Origin: Synergistaceae bacterium
GTDB taxonomy: Bacteria > Synergistota > Synergistia > Synergistales > Aminobacteriaceae
Length of the DNA stretch: 10,749 bases
Direction of reading: 5' to 3'
Assembly: GCA_031273365.1 (NCBI GenBank)
Contig: JAISSA010000087.1
Coordinates: 1-10,749 of the forward strand
Position 1 is the first letter of the stretch. Each line of letters begins with the position of its first letter. Made by a program: the position numbers and the translations under genes. The notes under the pieces are model-generated. The model did not search any database, had not been told where the DNA came from, and saw only the letters and a list, made by a program, of their open reading frames with translations. This document shows, piece by piece, positions 1-5,565 of the stretch.

Positions 1-922
1 CCTGAGATTTCGGATCTTTCCATATAGAAGCGTACAGAGTGCCGTCGTCAAAAAAGGGCTCCATTTCCTCGAACGCGTCGCTGCCGATGACCTTTATCCT
101 GCCCGACATATCGAGATCCCTTATCGCGGTACATGCGCTGAACGTGTCGCGTGCCGTAATGGCGTAGAGGCCGGTCGCCCGCCAGGTCCTTATCGACGCG
201 GTGAGGTTCGCGATAAACTGCTCCTGATCGCCGAAATTGTAAACCTCGGTAACTGAAGTCCCGGGGCTGCACGTCTTCAGGTACGACTGAAAGCCGCGCC
301 TGGTGTCCCGGGCGTTTTTAGCCATCTCATGCCCGCCCGCCACAAGCACCCTGCCTCCGCCCGGGGCCAGTCTGCCCATCATCTCCGCCGCAAGCCTGCC
401 TATGCGCTCGTTCGGCGCGGACACGCAATCGATGCGCTTCGACCCTATGGCATCGGAATTGGCGGTCACGACGGGTATTCCCTTATCAAAAAGACAATCT
501 ATGGCCGGGTTGAGCCGGGTCTCGTCCCAGCAATGGAGTATCACTCCATCGACGTTCCTGCTTTCAGCGAGACTGTAAAGAATCTTCTCCTGGCTTCCCC
601 ATTCGTCGCCACATTCCAGACGGGTTATGGAGACCCGATAATCGTGCAGATCCTGCTCGACTTTTTCTATTCCATCCCACATTTTGCGAAAGAAAAAATT
701 GTGAGGGTTCGACATGCTCTGAAATATGACGGCTATATGGAGGGCTTTGCGTTTAAGGGAGGACGCCGCCTCGTTGACTGAATAGTCCATGTCCTGAGCG
801 ATTGCGAGGATTTTTTTGCGAGTTTCAAACCCGACCCCTCCCTTGGCATAAAGAGCCTTATGGACTGTCACTACTGATACGCCGGCCTCTTTGGCCACAT
901 CTCGTAAAGTCGTTCGCCCCAT
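1..922 (-). CDS. LacI/GalR-family transcriptional repressor, C-terminus cut by window edge
   Basis: I translated the reverse strand from ATG at 922; the frame is open to base 1, giving 307 residues where the family usually has about 330-350. Residues 5-24 form the family helix-turn-helix (TLRDVAKEAGVSVVTVHKAL). A hinge-like segment follows around residues 47-57 (YSVNEAASSLK), then a periplasmic-binding-protein-like effector domain (start of core strand LHIAVIFQ; VDGVILH; GIPVVTANSD; C-terminal GRIKVIGSDAFEEM). The usual serine of the recognition helix (TVSRVL) is histidine here (TVHKAL), so operator preference may differ. The ATG has only a weak ribosome-binding site; an in-frame GTG two codons upstream is an alternative start. 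A promoter and candidate operator about 165-215 bases upstream suggest a long leader and autorepression. The effector is unknown, probably a sugar or related small molecule as is usual for the family. Its target is not evident in the window, since the neighbouring rightward gene is not a transporter or enzyme of a recognisable sugar pathway. Confidence 0.93.
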   Translation of the reverse strand, partial: MGRTTLRDVAKEAGVSVVTVHKALYAKGGVGFETRKKILAIAQDMDYSVNEAASSLKRKALHIAVIFQSMSNPHNFFFRKMWDGIEKVEQDLHDYRVSITRLECGDEWGSQEKILYSLAESRNVDGVILHCWDETRLNPAIDCLFDKGIPVVTANSDAIGSKRIDCVSAPNERIGRLAAEMMGRLAPGGGRVLVAGGHEMAKNARDTRRGFQSYLKTCSPGTSVTEVYNFGDQEQFIANLTASIRTWRATGLYAITARDTFSACTAIRDLDMSGRIKVIGSDAFEEMEPFFDDGTLYASIWKDPKSQ

Positions 923-1082
923 CGCCACGCAGCCACTTTCATATGTGATTCGGAAAATATTCAGAGTCCAGAAACGCCGCAGTCAGGAACCTTACAAAAC
1001 AGCCCAAATCCTCCAGGGCACTACCACACTGCCCTTAAACAGGATACCCCGTTCAGGTTTACCTCGGTCACTCTGATAAATA

Positions 1083-1096
1083 GGAAAACGTTTAGC
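1083..1096. promoter_or_regulatory. Candidate LacI-type operator
   Basis: The sequence GGAAAACGTTTAGC contains the perfect 8-base palindrome AAACGTTT centred on CG, the arrangement typical of LacI/GalR/PurR-family operators. It lies at about +2 to +15 of the predicted start site of the LacI-family gene, a place where binding would block its own transcription. The flanks beyond the central 8 bases are only partly symmetrical. That it is bound by the encoded repressor is inference. Confidence 0.4.
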
Positions 1097-1104
1097 TTGG
1101 GTGC

Positions 1105-1135
1105 ATTATACCATATTCACCGGGAGAATTGTCAA
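1105..1135 (-). promoter_or_regulatory. Sigma70-type promoter of the LacI-family gene
   Basis: On the reverse strand there is a perfect -35 TTGACA (1135-1130) and a perfect -10 TATAAT (1110-1105) preceded by TG at the extended -10 position (TGGTATAAT). The spacer is 19 bases, longer than optimal, which the extended -10 may compensate for. Predicted transcription start is near 1098, leaving about 175 bases of untranslated leader before the ATG at 922. Thirteen bases (CTATTGACAATTC) are identical to the promoter at 4890-4902. Confidence 0.7.
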
Positions 1136-1234
1136 TAGTTTTATTTTTAGTTTTTTAGTTTGACCAGTCCCGGGAATTGAACGGAGAAATCCTTTGATGT
1201 TAAAATGATGCTAAAATTCGAGAGGGTGAATCGA

Positions 1235-2764
1235 ATGTCGAATACACCATCATACCCATTGAGACTGACGCTCATAAACTGGAAAACAGATAGAACTTAT
1301 AAGGAATCCGACCGTTTGCAGGCACATGAGCAGATTATCCGCCCTCTTTTTAACGCTTCCACAGAGGCATATGTCTACAGGGGCGCGACAAAAGAGCCTA
1401 TCGAGCTTAAAGACGAGTCGATCTTAATACCCAAAAGAGGGAAATATGTTTTTGATAAAACTAAAGAATGTATAACCGGTCACGAGTATTTGTGGAATGC
1501 CACTGCGTGGAAAAGAGGTTCTATTGTTATGGTTCTCGGGAATGGGGTTGATTTTAGCGAAGTATTCAAGCACTGTTATACACCAGGCCCTTTAGGAACT
1601 CCCAATATGGGACAATCCCCAGGCGCAATCAGACTTTGCAAAGAGATGAGGGGAAAAGGCATTATTACTGCCGCACTTTTAGCATCAAATGGTATAAGAT
1701 ACATGTCTATATTCGCTCCGAATGAGGCATTCGAAGAACTATACCGTTTAGCCAAATCCCTGTGCAAAAGCGGGAGAGATTGGCGGAAAGGACCTGGTCA
1801 GATATTAACCCCAAATTGTGATATGAGGAATCACGTATGCTATTTCATAAAAAACATTCCCGACATGATCATGAACAAATGCCAGACTCTGGCGGAAAAC
1901 GACATGGACGGGTTGCCAGGCTTGAAAAAAAGCTTCTTTAGAAACTTGATCTCCCATTGCGAACTGCACGAACTCACCCTCCATTTCTTCATATCTTACA
2001 ACCATGAAAAAGCGGAAGGGAAACGGCTCGACATTTTCTTCGCCTTTTGCGGCGAAGAGAGGGACGTCGAGAACGTCTATCAGTTTCTGGAACGCCCTTC
2101 GAGAGGGGGTTTTATACTCCAAAAAGACTCCGATCGAGCCAGGCGGGTAGAAAGCCAATCTTTCACTGCGGCATGCACATTAACGAATCTCACTCAACAG
2201 AGCGAAGGGCTTTATTTCGTTTCTCCATGGGAGATGAACGAGGACGCGCGCCTTATCGACATGATCCACATAATGGAATCCCTCTCCGAAGACAGCGCCT
2301 ACCGTGTGGACATATTTCCAAAGCTCACGGAAAGAACCCTGGACACCTTCCGCAAAGCCCTCACCGCCCTGCGTCAGCGGGTCGGGGACTCCGACGGCGG
2401 AAGGGAGGTCTTAAGGCACTATGAATATTGGCTGAGGGACACCGATCCAACCTCAGTTTATCAGTTTCACGCCAATATTTACGCGTTCGGAAACAACGCG
2501 CGGCACGCCCAACTGCTTTTGCGCGCCGCCGCTTCGGAGGCCCTTCAAAAAGGCGAATATACGGTTCTCGACGTGTCATCCGGCGGCGAACTTTACCCTT
2601 CCAGCTTCGACCTTTTCCACGGATTTCCCTGCGACGCGGACGCCGTCTGCTACACGTCGGAGCATTTTCCCAATCCGATCAGGTTCTGGCCGACGTTGTT
2701 CACCCCCGAAGAAATGGTACCCTTCTTCCCGTTTCTTCCGGCGAAATTGCCCTGGAATTTCTAA
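1235..2764 (+). CDS. Uncharacterised 509-residue protein, possibly the N-terminal half of a HerA/VirB4-like ATPase
   Basis: The start chosen is ATG 1235, because GAGAGGGTGA sits at ideal spacing before it; an in-frame ATG ten codons upstream (1205) has no comparable site. The protein has no signal peptide or clear membrane segment. I do not recognise a named family with certainty. The C-terminal third (a stretch around GLYFVSPWEMNEDARLIDM, then a helical region, then LFTPEEMVPFFPFLPAKLPW near the end) resembles what precedes the P-loop in HerA/VirB4-type ATPases, where a PEE..PFF.LP element leads into the nucleotide-binding domain. Here the protein stops right after that element, and no Walker A or B motif follows in any frame before the next gene. 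It may therefore be a truncated gene or a stand-alone accessory domain. The 5' part looks more AT-rich than the 3' part and than the flanking operon genes, which would fit horizontal acquisition. CDS status is secure from length and ribosome-binding site; the functional suggestion is weak. Confidence 0.8.
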   Translation: MSNTPSYPLRLTLINWKTDRTYKESDRLQAHEQIIRPLFNASTEAYVYRGATKEPIELKDESILIPKRGKYVFDKTKECITGHEYLWNATAWKRGSIVMVLGNGVDFSEVFKHCYTPGPLGTPNMGQSPGAIRLCKEMRGKGIITAALLASNGIRYMSIFAPNEAFEELYRLAKSLCKSGRDWRKGPGQILTPNCDMRNHVCYFIKNIPDMIMNKCQTLAENDMDGLPGLKKSFFRNLISHCELHELTLHFFISYNHEKAEGKRLDIFFAFCGEERDVENVYQFLERPSRGGFILQKDSDRARRVESQSFTAACTLTNLTQQSEGLYFVSPWEMNEDARLIDMIHIMESLSEDSAYRVDIFPKLTERTLDTFRKALTALRQRVGDSDGGREVLRHYEYWLRDTDPTSVYQFHANIYAFGNNARHAQLLLRAAASEALQKGEYTVLDVSSGGELYPSSFDLFHGFPCDADAVCYTSEHFPNPIRFWPTLFTPEEMVPFFPFLPAKLPWNF

Positions 2765-2886
2765 GTATCCATGCTCATGAACGTGCCCGTCGACGGGTCC
2801 ATACAGGGGTAGAACCAACATTCGGTCACCATCATTCGAGAGAAATCTCACCTGTCATTTTGTAAAAAATCGTAACTATGCCGGCC

Positions 2887-2915
2887 TTGACAAAATCCTG
2901 TACAGGTACATAATA
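2887..2915 (+). promoter_or_regulatory. Promoter with embedded palindromes, upstream of the 79-residue gene
   Basis: A perfect -35 TTGACA (2887-2892) is followed after 17 bases by ATAATA (2910-2915), or after 16 by CATAAT. A perfect 10-base palindrome CCTGTACAGG (2897-2906) lies in the spacer between -35 and -10, a classic operator position. The second dyad at 2909-2927 covers the -10 region. Predicted start is near 2922, about 60 bases before ATG 2983. This suggests a repressed promoter for the two small genes downstream; the repressor is unknown. Confidence 0.6.
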
Positions 2916-2927
2916 AAACATATTATG
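2909..2927. repeat. Inverted repeat over the -10 region
   Basis: CATAATA (2909-2915) and its exact reverse complement TATTATG (2921-2927) are separated by AAACA. It overlaps the predicted -10 element and transcription start, so it may be an operator half-site pair. It is AT-rich and short, so chance is possible. Confidence 0.4.
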
Positions 2928-2982
2928 ACATGTAAACGAAAAATATGCATCAGGGATCACGATAACGGCACGGAGGGTTTCA

Positions 2983-3222
2983 ATGTACACTGGAAAGTAC
3001 TGGGAAGACGAACAGGCGCAGATCGTGGACACGGGGAAGAACGTCATGCGTTTTTTCCCGAAAGCCGAAAAACTTCAGGTGTCGATGCCGTACTGGACGG
3101 ACAAAGACGGGACACAGAAGCCGGGAAAGACGATCACGCTTGACGTGAAGGCAATACGGGAGACGCCGGAGGCGGTGGAACTTTTGAAGCAGATTCTGGC
3201 GGAAAAGAAAAGCGATCAATAA
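2983..3222 (+). CDS. Small hypothetical protein, 79 residues
   Basis: ATG 2983 is preceded by a strong Shine-Dalgarno sequence (CGGAGGG, about six bases before the ATG) and, further up, by a good promoter. The protein is soluble, lacks cysteines and has no signal peptide. It has a mixed N-terminal part (MYTGKYWEDEQAQIVDTG) and a charged helical C-terminus ending in ILAEKKSDQ. I do not recognise the family. It is followed after 57 bases by the duplicated DNA-binding protein at 3280 with no terminator between them, so the two are probably co-transcribed. Paired small proteins of this kind occur in prophage or integrative-element debris, but no integrase or phage structural gene is visible. Confidence 0.72.
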   Translation: MYTGKYWEDEQAQIVDTGKNVMRFFPKAEKLQVSMPYWTDKDGTQKPGKTITLDVKAIRETPEAVELLKQILAEKKSDQ

Positions 3223-3279
3223 AGGAAATGCCAGTAAAAGAAATGCCGGGGATAAAATGGATAAAGAGGAGAACGGGAA

Positions 3280-3867
3280 ATGCCAGGGTGGACTATTGAC
3301 TGGTCGAAGTGGGATCATCTTTTGGGAACGATGACGGACGCGGCTTTAAGCAGGCGGATAGGCTGTGCTTACAGCTCGGTAGTCGCAAGACGGGATAAGT
3401 TGGGGATATCGCCGATCAACGAAAGAGTCATTGCAAGAAAACCGCCAATGAAAAGAGAGAAGATCGACTGGTCGAAGTGGGATCATCTTCTGGGGACGAT
3501 GACGGACAGGGCGCTGAGTAAACAGGTGGAATGTTCGCCCCAGGCTGTAACCCTGAGGCGGAATAAACTTGGGATTCCTTCCGTAAGAACAGCTCGGCTG
3601 GAATCCGGGAACCTCAGGGAGCGCCGGAACGCTACGGCGCAGTATAACTCGAAGGCCGCGATCGGACAGGCAAACCCGGAAGTCGTCGCGGAGCTGGCGG
3701 AGCTGGCGGGAAAGATGTACAGCATTAAGGACATAGCCGGGTACCTGGGAGCGACGGTCCGCACCGTTCAGGGCTACCTCAAAAACGGGAAGCTGAAGGG
3801 AGTGAAGATCGGAGGAGGCTGGAAAGTCTCGGCTGAGAATTTCCAGAAATTCATGCGGGGAGAGTGA
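3280..3867 (+). CDS. DNA-binding protein with two tandem HTH-like repeats and an excisionase-like C-terminal HTH
   Basis: 195 residues. Residues 6-43 and 62-99 are two copies of one unit: IDWSKWDHLLGTMTD, then ALS, then a variable turn with a cysteine, then RR.KLGI. This pattern (acidic-aromatic start, LG.M.D..LS, RR.KLGI) looks like a small helix-turn-helix module that counts or grips repeated DNA sites. A basic linker (about 100-130) leads to a third domain, residues 147-193 (SIKDIAGYLGATVRTVQGYL, then a GGGWKVSAENFQKFM wing). This matches the excisionase/MerR-like HTH group (HTH_17 type) that binds DNA with a winged helix. The start ATG 3280 has GAGGAG about nine bases upstream. No catalytic residues are seen. 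The likely role is a regulator or recombination directionality factor of a mobile element, but no recombinase lies in the window. The near-identical DNA of the repeat starts points to recent duplication or gene conversion. Confidence 0.82.
   Translation: MPGWTIDWSKWDHLLGTMTDAALSRRIGCAYSSVVARRDKLGISPINERVIARKPPMKREKIDWSKWDHLLGTMTDRALSKQVECSPQAVTLRRNKLGIPSVRTARLESGNLRERRNATAQYNSKAAIGQANPEVVAELAELAGKMYSIKDIAGYLGATVRTVQGYLKNGKLKGVKIGGGWKVSAENFQKFMRGE
3295..3576 (+). repeat. Coding tandem duplication inside the HTH protein gene
   Basis: Two units, 3295-3408 and 3463-3576, lie 168 bases (56 codons) apart. Their first 45 bases differ at only three silent positions (att/atc, ttg/ctg, gga/ggg), while the second halves differ in many residues. 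The unit start is therefore either recently copied or held under strong constraint. Confidence 0.8.
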
Positions 3868-3880
3868 CGGGACGAAACCT

Positions 3881-3929
3881 GGACAACCGGGTTTGAACGA
3901 AATCACCCTGGTTGTCCGTTCAAAACCCG
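3881..3929. repeat. Interleaved inverted repeats (pseudoknot-like order)
   Basis: Two complementary pairs overlap in the order A-B-A'-B'. GGACAACCGGG (3881-3891) pairs with CCTGGTTGTCC (3907-3917), 11 pairs with one G-T. CGGGTTTGAACG (3888-3899) pairs with CGTTCAAAACCCG (3917-3929), with one bulged base. Both cannot form fully at once because they share bases, giving either alternative hairpins or a pseudoknot in RNA, or a compound dyad in DNA. The element lies just after the stop of the HTH gene. Confidence 0.6.
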
Positions 3930-3981
3930 TAAGCTCGCTTGTGCACGGCTCTGTTCCCGGGATTCTGTCGTCGGGTTTTTT
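3922..3981 (+). terminator. Candidate terminator after the HTH gene
   Basis: AAAACCCG (3922-3929) is the exact complement of CGGGTTTT (3972-3979), which continues into a run of six T (3976-3981). A shorter stem CCCG (3956-3959) with CGGG (3972-3975) would also end at the same T-run. The long loop makes the larger stem uncertain. The position between convergent genes is right for a terminator. Confidence 0.35.
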
Positions 3982-4020
3982 CCGAACGCGGCCGTAAAGG
4001 TCTGGTCGAACGGGGACCCT

Positions 4021-4743
4021 TCACCAGCCCATAAATTTTTTGACGTTGTTGTAAAAAACGTCCTCCAACTGCGATTCGCTCAGGCCGCTGACCTCCGTGC
4101 GTAAAATTTCCACGGCATAATGGTGGAAGGGCGCATCGCTTCCCCAGAAAATACGATCAGAGCCCACCCGGCTGTAAGCCTCCCGGATCTTTGTGTGCAT
4201 GGGCATACCGGAGTTTTCCAGCCAGATATTGTCGTGTTTGGCGGCCACGTCGATGGCGGCCTGGATGTAAACGCCGTGGCCGTGCCCCATATGGATCATC
4301 ACGAAGCGGACGTCCGGGTAGAGCTCCGCCAGCTGGCCGATGCTCCAGGGCAGAGAAAAGGGCGGATGGCCGGAATGGATGAACACCGGCAGGCCCCTTT
4401 TGCGGGCCTCCTCGATCAGGGGGAAGACAACGGGGTCGTTGGCCGTGTAAGCGTTAAAGAGCGGGTGCAGCTTCAGGCCGGACACGCCCGCCTTCCGATC
4501 CGCCAGACCGGCGAAATCCGCCACAGCCCGCTCCCCTTTGTTGGGATCCATCCAGGCCAGGCCGCAGAATTGCGTCGGCCACCCATCCAGAGCAGCCAGC
4601 GTGACGTCGTTGTCCGGGTAGCTGACGATGCTTTTCTCGATATCGTACTGCCGCATCGCGGCAACCATCTCCTCCGCCGTGACGCCGACGTCGCACCAGG
4701 AACCAAAATACCCCACATGAGCATGTGCATCGATTTTTTTCAT
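4021..4743 (-). CDS. Amidohydrolase-2 family (TIM-barrel metal-dependent hydrolase or decarboxylase)
   Basis: 240 residues on the reverse strand. Metal-site elements appear in family order: DAHAH (residues 5-9, the H.H pair), KLHP (91-94), HSGH (123-126), HMGH (151-154) and the C-terminal aspartate in FWGSDAPFH (D203). This matches Amidohydro_2 (PF04909), whose members include aminocarboxymuconate-semialdehyde decarboxylase-like enzymes and lactonase-like hydrolases. At 240 residues it is short for the family (commonly 260-340) but contains both ends of the barrel, so it appears complete. There is no signal peptide, so it is cytoplasmic. The start ATG 4743 has a G-run (AGGGGGG, 11 bases upstream) as a rather distant ribosome-binding site. 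It is transcribed away from the ABC/cysK operon and shares the intergenic region with it. The substrate cannot be inferred. Confidence 0.88.
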   Translation of the reverse strand: MKKIDAHAHVGYFGSWCDVGVTAEEMVAAMRQYDIEKSIVSYPDNDVTLAALDGWPTQFCGLAWMDPNKGERAVADFAGLADRKAGVSGLKLHPLFNAYTANDPVVFPLIEEARKRGLPVFIHSGHPPFSLPWSIGQLAELYPDVRFVMIHMGHGHGVYIQAAIDVAAKHDNIWLENSGMPMHTKIREAYSRVGSDRIFWGSDAPFHHYAVEILRTEVSGLSESQLEDVFYNNVKKFMGW

Positions 4744-4809
4744 TCCACATAACGCCCCCCTGCAGAAAGAGATAATATAGTTAACAAATAAGAATTAACA
4801 AAAGGGAAT

Positions 4810-4836
4810 GTTATAGCACGATTCTTCGAATGTCAA
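4810..4836 (-). promoter_or_regulatory. Candidate promoter of the amidohydrolase gene
   Basis: On the reverse strand TTGACA (4836-4831) is followed by TATAAC (4815-4810), with a short 15-base spacer. Downstream, TTAACAA occurs twice in direct repeat (4781-4787 and 4795-4801), and GTTAAC (4780-4785) is palindromic, so a regulator site is possible. The short spacer lowers confidence. Confidence 0.45.
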
Positions 4837-4892
4837 CACGAAACAGGAGCGGGCGACAAACGACGATGCGGATTTGGGAGGATCCTTCGCTA

Positions 4893-4921
4893 TTGACAAT
4901 TCACCAGTATGCATATAGTAT
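4893..4921 (+). promoter_or_regulatory. Sigma70-type promoter of the polycysteine leader / ABC / cysK operon
   Basis: TTGACA (4893-4898), a 17-base spacer and TAGTAT (4916-4921) predict a start near 4928. CTATTGACAATTC (4890-4902) is identical to the promoter of the LacI-family gene. A second TTGACA (4926-4931) with TATCAG 18 bases later (4950-4955) could be an alternative promoter. Both lead into the leader ORF at 5010. Confidence 0.6.
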
Positions 4922-4965
4922 TCTTTTGACATAAAACACTTATTAAACATATCAGATAAAATAGA

Positions 4966-4980
4966 ATGGCGCTGCGCCAT
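4966..4980. repeat. Perfect short inverted repeat in the leader
   Basis: ATGGCGCTGCGCCAT has two exact 7-base arms around a single T. In RNA the centre would have to open to about three bases to make a loop; in DNA it could be a protein-binding dyad. It sits 30 bases before the leader peptide ribosome-binding site and close to the start region of the second possible promoter. Confidence 0.4.
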
Positions 4981-5009
4981 CAGAGATATGCAAAACACGG
5001 AAGGGGGTT

Positions 5010-5090
5010 ATGGAAATGCGGGAGGCCTGTTGTTGCAGTGATCGCGATATGTGGGTGAAGCAGTTCCAGGATGTCTGTATTCCTGATTAA
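5010..5090 (+). CDS. Polycysteine leader peptide, 26 residues
   Basis: ATG 5010 is preceded by a strong ribosome-binding site (GGAAGGGGG ending two bases before the ATG). The ORF begins MEMREACCCSDRD and ends with DVCIPD and TAA at 5088-5090. Codons 7-9 (5028-5036) are TGT TGT TGC, and a fourth Cys codon is codon 23 (5076-5078). The ORF has no extended homologue that I recognise; its position (after a promoter, before a terminator and an operon that ends in cysteine synthase) and its Cys run make it a leader peptide for transcription attenuation. Low charged Cys-tRNA should stall the ribosome at codons 7-9. Polycysteine leader ORFs that act as cysteine-responsive attenuators have been described in mycobacteria; I know of no described case in this kind of organism, and here the architecture is the enteric his/trp style with base-paired alternatives. 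Confidence 0.75.
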   Translation: MEMREACCCSDRDMWVKQFQDVCIPD

Positions 5091-5173
5091 ACGACAATCA
5101 GCGCCGCAGACCCGACAGGGACCCCTGATTTTTTCGGGGCATGAGCGCGGCATGTCAGGAGATCATTCTGGAA
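5064..5173 (+). promoter_or_regulatory. Antiterminator helix of the cysteine attenuator
   Basis: TTCCAGGATG (5064-5073, codons 19-22 of the leader ORF) pairs with CATTCTGGAA (5164-5173) in ten consecutive pairs including one G-U. Collinear with it, TTCCTGAT (5080-5087) pairs with GTCAGGAG (5154-5161) in eight pairs including two G-U. Only a small internal loop (5074-5079 against 5162-5163) separates the two parts. The helix would consume bases 5169-5173, the 5' arm of the terminator at 5169-5200. A ribosome stalled at Cys codons 7-9 leaves 5064-5087 free, so the helix can form and transcription continues. A ribosome that reads through to the stop codon covers this strand and lets the terminator form. 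I worked out the pairing by hand without energy calculation. Confidence 0.65.
5096..5134 (+). other. Candidate internal hairpin with T-run (pause or secondary terminator)
   Basis: AATCAG (5096-5101) is complementary to CTGATT (5125-5130), with a smaller CCC/GGG hairpin (5111-5113 with 5118-5120) inside. A run of six T follows (5129-5134). CCCC (5122-5125) can instead pair with GGGG (5136-5139) or with the loop of the next terminator. It would lie in the loop of the antiterminator, so a strong terminator here would defeat the switch; a pausing hairpin is more plausible. Confidence 0.35.
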
Positions 5174-5200
5174 AGCTTCAAGGGGAGCTTCCATTTTTTA
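5169..5200 (+). terminator. Intrinsic terminator of the attenuator
   Basis: TGGAAAGCT (5169-5177) and AGCTTCCA (5186-5193) form an eight-pair stem with one bulged A. The loop is TCAAGGGG, and six T follow (5194-5199). It lies 79 bases after the leader stop codon and 26 bases before the first structural gene, the usual place for an attenuator terminator. Its 5' arm is contested by the antiterminator. Confidence 0.65.
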
Positions 5201-5225
5201 TTCCAAAATAACAGGGAGGATATCT

Positions 5226-5536
5226 ATGAATAAAATACGTGCATTTACCGCCTGGGGAATGCCGATGATATTGGCGCTGGTTCTCTTTGCCGGCAGCGCT
5301 TACGCTCACGGAGGAGAAAAACATGAAAGGCAGCCTCATGGGACGGAACATGGCGAAAAGCGGCAACACGGCGCCGCGCACCATGGAGAACTGACCAGGA
5401 TCGTTGTCGCGGACACGAAAACCACGCACCATCTCAATCTGTATGCAGCAAAAGAACTGGGTCTTTTCGAAAAGCACCACCTTGACGTCACCATCACGAG
5501 CTTTTTGCCGAGGCCTTCAAAGGCATAACGTGGTGA
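5226..5536 (+). pseudogene. Internally deleted remnant of an NMT1/TauA-type substrate-binding protein gene
   Basis: ATG 5226 has a strong ribosome-binding site (AGGGAGGA). The N-terminal part is intact: a signal peptide (MNKIRAFTAWGMPMILALVL, cleavage after AYA near residue 27), a His-rich linker (about 28-57, ten His), then RIVVADTKTTHHLNLYAAKELG and on to DVTIT. This matches residues about 34-67 of the binding protein at 6047. At about 5500 the homology jumps: bases 5501-5536 read, in another frame, LFAEAFKGITW and a stop, matching the last 11 residues of the same protein (LFAEAFRGITW). About 235 codons are therefore missing and the frame is shifted. As it stands, translation ends at 5528 after an unrelated tail (FLPRPSKA), giving a 100-residue exported His-rich peptide. 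It may still be made, and it is the first gene after the attenuator, but it cannot bind the original ligand. Confidence 0.85.
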
Positions 5537-5565
5537 GGTAATGCAGGTATACAGGGGAGTCTTCG

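Noticed and set aside
940..1010. Possible leader ORF on the reverse strand in the 5' untranslated region of the LacI-family gene, starting TTG after GGAGGA
   Set aside because: Spacing between the putative ribosome-binding site and TTG is too short, and no amino-acid run or terminator supports a leader function.
2576..2851. Reverse-strand ORF of 91 codons overlapping the end of the 509-residue gene and the intergenic region
   Set aside because: No convincing ribosome-binding site, biased composition rich in Arg/Gly, and mostly antisense to a better supported gene.
2897..2927. CRISPR-like or iteron-like repeats near the promoter
   Set aside because: Only single dyads are present, with no regularly spaced direct repeats.
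3346..3906. Reverse-strand ORF of 186 codons over the HTH protein gene
   Set aside because: Antisense to a gene with clear domains; the apparent internal repeat is just the mirror of the tandem duplication.
4795..4998. Reverse-strand ORF of 67 codons in the intergenic region upstream of the amidohydrolase
   Set aside because: It covers promoter elements on both strands, has no ribosome-binding site and no recognisable sequence.
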